A stretch of DNA of 7,885 nucleotides from Desulfobacteraceae bacterium (GTDB taxonomy: Bacteria > Desulfobacterota > Desulfobacteria > Desulfobacterales > Desulfobacteraceae). The DNA is taken from positions 1 through 7,885 of the forward strand of contig JAGLLQ010000442.1 of the NCBI GenBank assembly GCA_023140455.1. The letters run 5' to 3'. Position numbers and translations under genes: made by a program. The notes below the pieces were generated by a model that did no database searches, was not told the DNA's origin, and saw only the letters and a program-made list of their open reading frames with translations. Within the stretch, counting starts at the first letter, position 1. Every line of letters starts with the position of its first letter. Below, one piece after another: positions 7,170-7,885 of this stretch.

Positions 7170-7718
7170 TTATATTTTCCTTTCATAACAGGGATATGAA
7201 TTTTTATGGGATTCAATTCTTTCTTTAATTTTCTCTGTGATAATATTTTTTTGTTTGTCATCAAGAGAGTTATAAAAGGTTGTAAACAAAGCTAAATTTT
7301 CTGACAATGCATCTGACATTAATTCTATGTCAGTCTGGATTTTTCCTGATATTACTGCAAGGTCCGGATTCTCTTTGTCAAATTCTGCTATAGCCTGTTG
7401 TTTGAATTCCATTCTTGTTTTTATGCCAGTGTCCATGGTCTCTTCTATTTTGGAGTGTAAATTATTATATTGTTTCTGCTGCGTTTCTGACAGATCAAGG
7501 GTTTTAACACCTTTATCTATTCTCCAAAGCATAAAATTTCCAATTTCTTTATGCATAAATGGAGGCATTCCTCTTTTATGGAATCCATGCCCGCCCATTT
7601 GGCCACACAGAGGACCACGTCCGCATGCACCTGTGATCATCACAAAACTGAATCCTGAGACTACAATTACGAATAGTGAAATACTTACAATTACAAATGT
7701 TTTTTTCTTTTTTGTCAT
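7170..7718 (-). CDS. Spy/CpxP-like periplasmic protein (LTxxQ family) with metal-ligand-rich N-terminus
   Basis: 182 residues from the ATG at 7718. A basic start (MTKKKK) and one hydrophobic helix (7-29) make a signal peptide or anchor; ITGAC is not a good lipobox, so a lipoprotein is unlikely. Residues 32-56 are rich in possible metal ligands: C32, C38, M41, H44, H47, M51, M55 and H56. The rest is helical, with two LTxxQ-like motifs, LSETQQ (76-81) and LDDKQK (152-157), the mark of the Spy/CpxP/CnrX group of periplasmic chaperones and metal or stress sensors. A TTG at 7754 would lengthen it by 12 residues, but AAGGAG at 7726-7731 lies seven bases before the ATG, so I chose the ATG. It heads the minus-strand operon, opposite a probable response regulator gene, as cpxP lies opposite cpxRA. 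Whether it is a chaperone or a sensor cannot be told. Confidence 0.85.
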   Translation of the reverse strand: MTKKKKTFVIVSISLFVIVVSGFSFVMITGACGRGPLCGQMGGHGFHKRGMPPFMHKEIGNFMLWRIDKGVKTLDLSETQQKQYNNLHSKIEETMDTGIKTRMEFKQQAIAEFDKENPDLAVISGKIQTDIELMSDALSENLALFTTFYNSLDDKQKNIITEKIKERIESHKNSYPCYERKI

Positions 7719-7725
7719 TTTAGAT

Positions 7726-7731
7726 CTCCTT
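7726..7731 (-). promoter_or_regulatory. Ribosome binding site fixing the Spy-like start
   Basis: Minus-strand AAGGAG with a seven-base spacer to the ATG at 7718. It is a near-ideal site and decides against the longer TTG start at 7754. Confidence 0.85.
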
Positions 7732-7806
7732 GTTGTAATTAGTTTAATATCCAATCCTTTTTAAAAGCCTTTTTTTTTAAGGATAGGTCAAGAATAGATG
7801 AAAAAT

Positions 7807-7854
7807 GTAAATCAAATATTTTCAACTTGTAAAAAAATGTAAATTAGTTGTAAA
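7807..7854 (+). promoter_or_regulatory. GTAAA repeat array, candidate CpxR-like operator in a divergent spacer
   Basis: GTAAA occurs at 7807, 7829, 7839 and 7850, all on the plus strand, with start-to-start steps of 22, 10 and 11 bases, about two, one and one helical turns. The pair at 7829 and 7839 is exactly GTAAA-N5-GTAAA, the published form of the E. coli CpxR box; the next gap is N6. The same span also holds a 12-base direct repeat, AAAAATGTAAAT, at 7801-7812 and 7833-7844. It lies in the 146-base spacer (7719-7864) between the Spy-like gene and the partial gene at the edge. I found no convincing -35/-10 pair for either direction. AT-rich DNA makes single GTAAA matches cheap; the phasing is what supports the call. 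Confidence 0.55.
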
Positions 7855-7864
7855 AGAGGTTAAT

Positions 7865-7885
7865 ATGATAAAAAAAATTCTTATT
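7865..7885 (+). CDS. Start of a probable response regulator gene, 3' partial
   Basis: Only seven codons are in the window: MIKKILI. AAGAGG at 7854-7859 lies five bases before the ATG, which supports a real start. MIKKILI is a common opening of two-component receiver domains, where an acidic DD pair usually follows, and position opposite a Spy/CpxP-like gene makes a CpxR-type regulator plausible. This identity is inference; nothing beyond strand beta-1 is visible. If correct, it is the likely binder of the GTAAA array just upstream and may control itself, because the last GTAAA abuts its own ribosome site. Confidence 0.5.

Noticed and set aside
7719..7754. TTG at 7754 as the start of the Spy-like protein.
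   Set aside because: It would put 12 polar residues before the signal helix, while AAGGAG stands at ideal spacing before the ATG at 7718.
7327..7764. A 145-codon plus-strand frame opposite the Spy-like gene.
   Set aside because: It is antisense to a gene with clear LTxxQ motifs and a strong ribosome site, and its sequence shows no domain.
7754..7796. Minus-strand TTGACC (7784-7789 area) as a -35 box, and an ATCCTT...AAGGAT inverted repeat with long A/T runs.
   Set aside because: No -10 hexamer sits at 16-18 bases from TTGACC, and the repeat is only six bases in homopolymer-rich DNA, which is expected by chance.

Overview
This is an AT-rich window with short intergenic gaps. It suggests a Gram-negative anaerobe of the Desulfobacterales type (Desulfobacter/Desulfobacula relatives). 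The clues are a soluble hybrid kinase with the coiled-coil N-terminus 'SYEELEQRVRQLE' that I associate with that group, a flavodoxin/2x[4Fe-4S] fusion protein, a Tat-exported flavodoxin, and a Spy/CpxP-like periplasmic protein. The taxonomy is inference, because no rRNA or other marker is present.

Left half, + strand (1-4703): a 5'-truncated exported SH3/coiled-coil/membrane-anchor protein overlaps nadB (L-aspartate oxidase, first step of NAD synthesis) by four bases. After short gaps come a soluble GAF-HisKA-HATPase-REC hybrid histidine kinase and a class I SAM-dependent methyltransferase. All four point the same way with gaps under 40 bases and could be co-transcribed, although no common function is obvious.

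Right half, - strand (7718 down to 4728): a Spy/CpxP-like periplasmic protein, a Tat-signal HemG-type flavodoxin three bases downstream, a 35-base intergenic hairpin, a cytoplasmic flavodoxin-ferredoxin fusion (EFR1-like), and a polytopic membrane protein of unknown function. A terminator hairpin overlaps the last codons of that membrane protein and separates the two convergent gene sets.

Right edge: a 146-base divergent spacer holds four GTAAA units at about one- and two-helical-turn spacing, including one exact GTAAA-N5-GTAAA, which is the form of the enterobacterial CpxR box. It is followed by the first seven codons of a + strand gene (MIKKILI), which look like the start of a response regulator. 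The arrangement resembles cpxP divergent from cpxRA.

The most interesting hypothesis is that a Cpx-like envelope-stress or metal-stress regulator controls an operon in which a periplasmic flavodoxin, a cytoplasmic flavodoxin-ferredoxin and a multi-spanning membrane protein form a redox module. The gene layout and motifs are seen in the sequence; the joint function is inference. No tRNA, rRNA, CRISPR array, insertion sequence or origin was seen.
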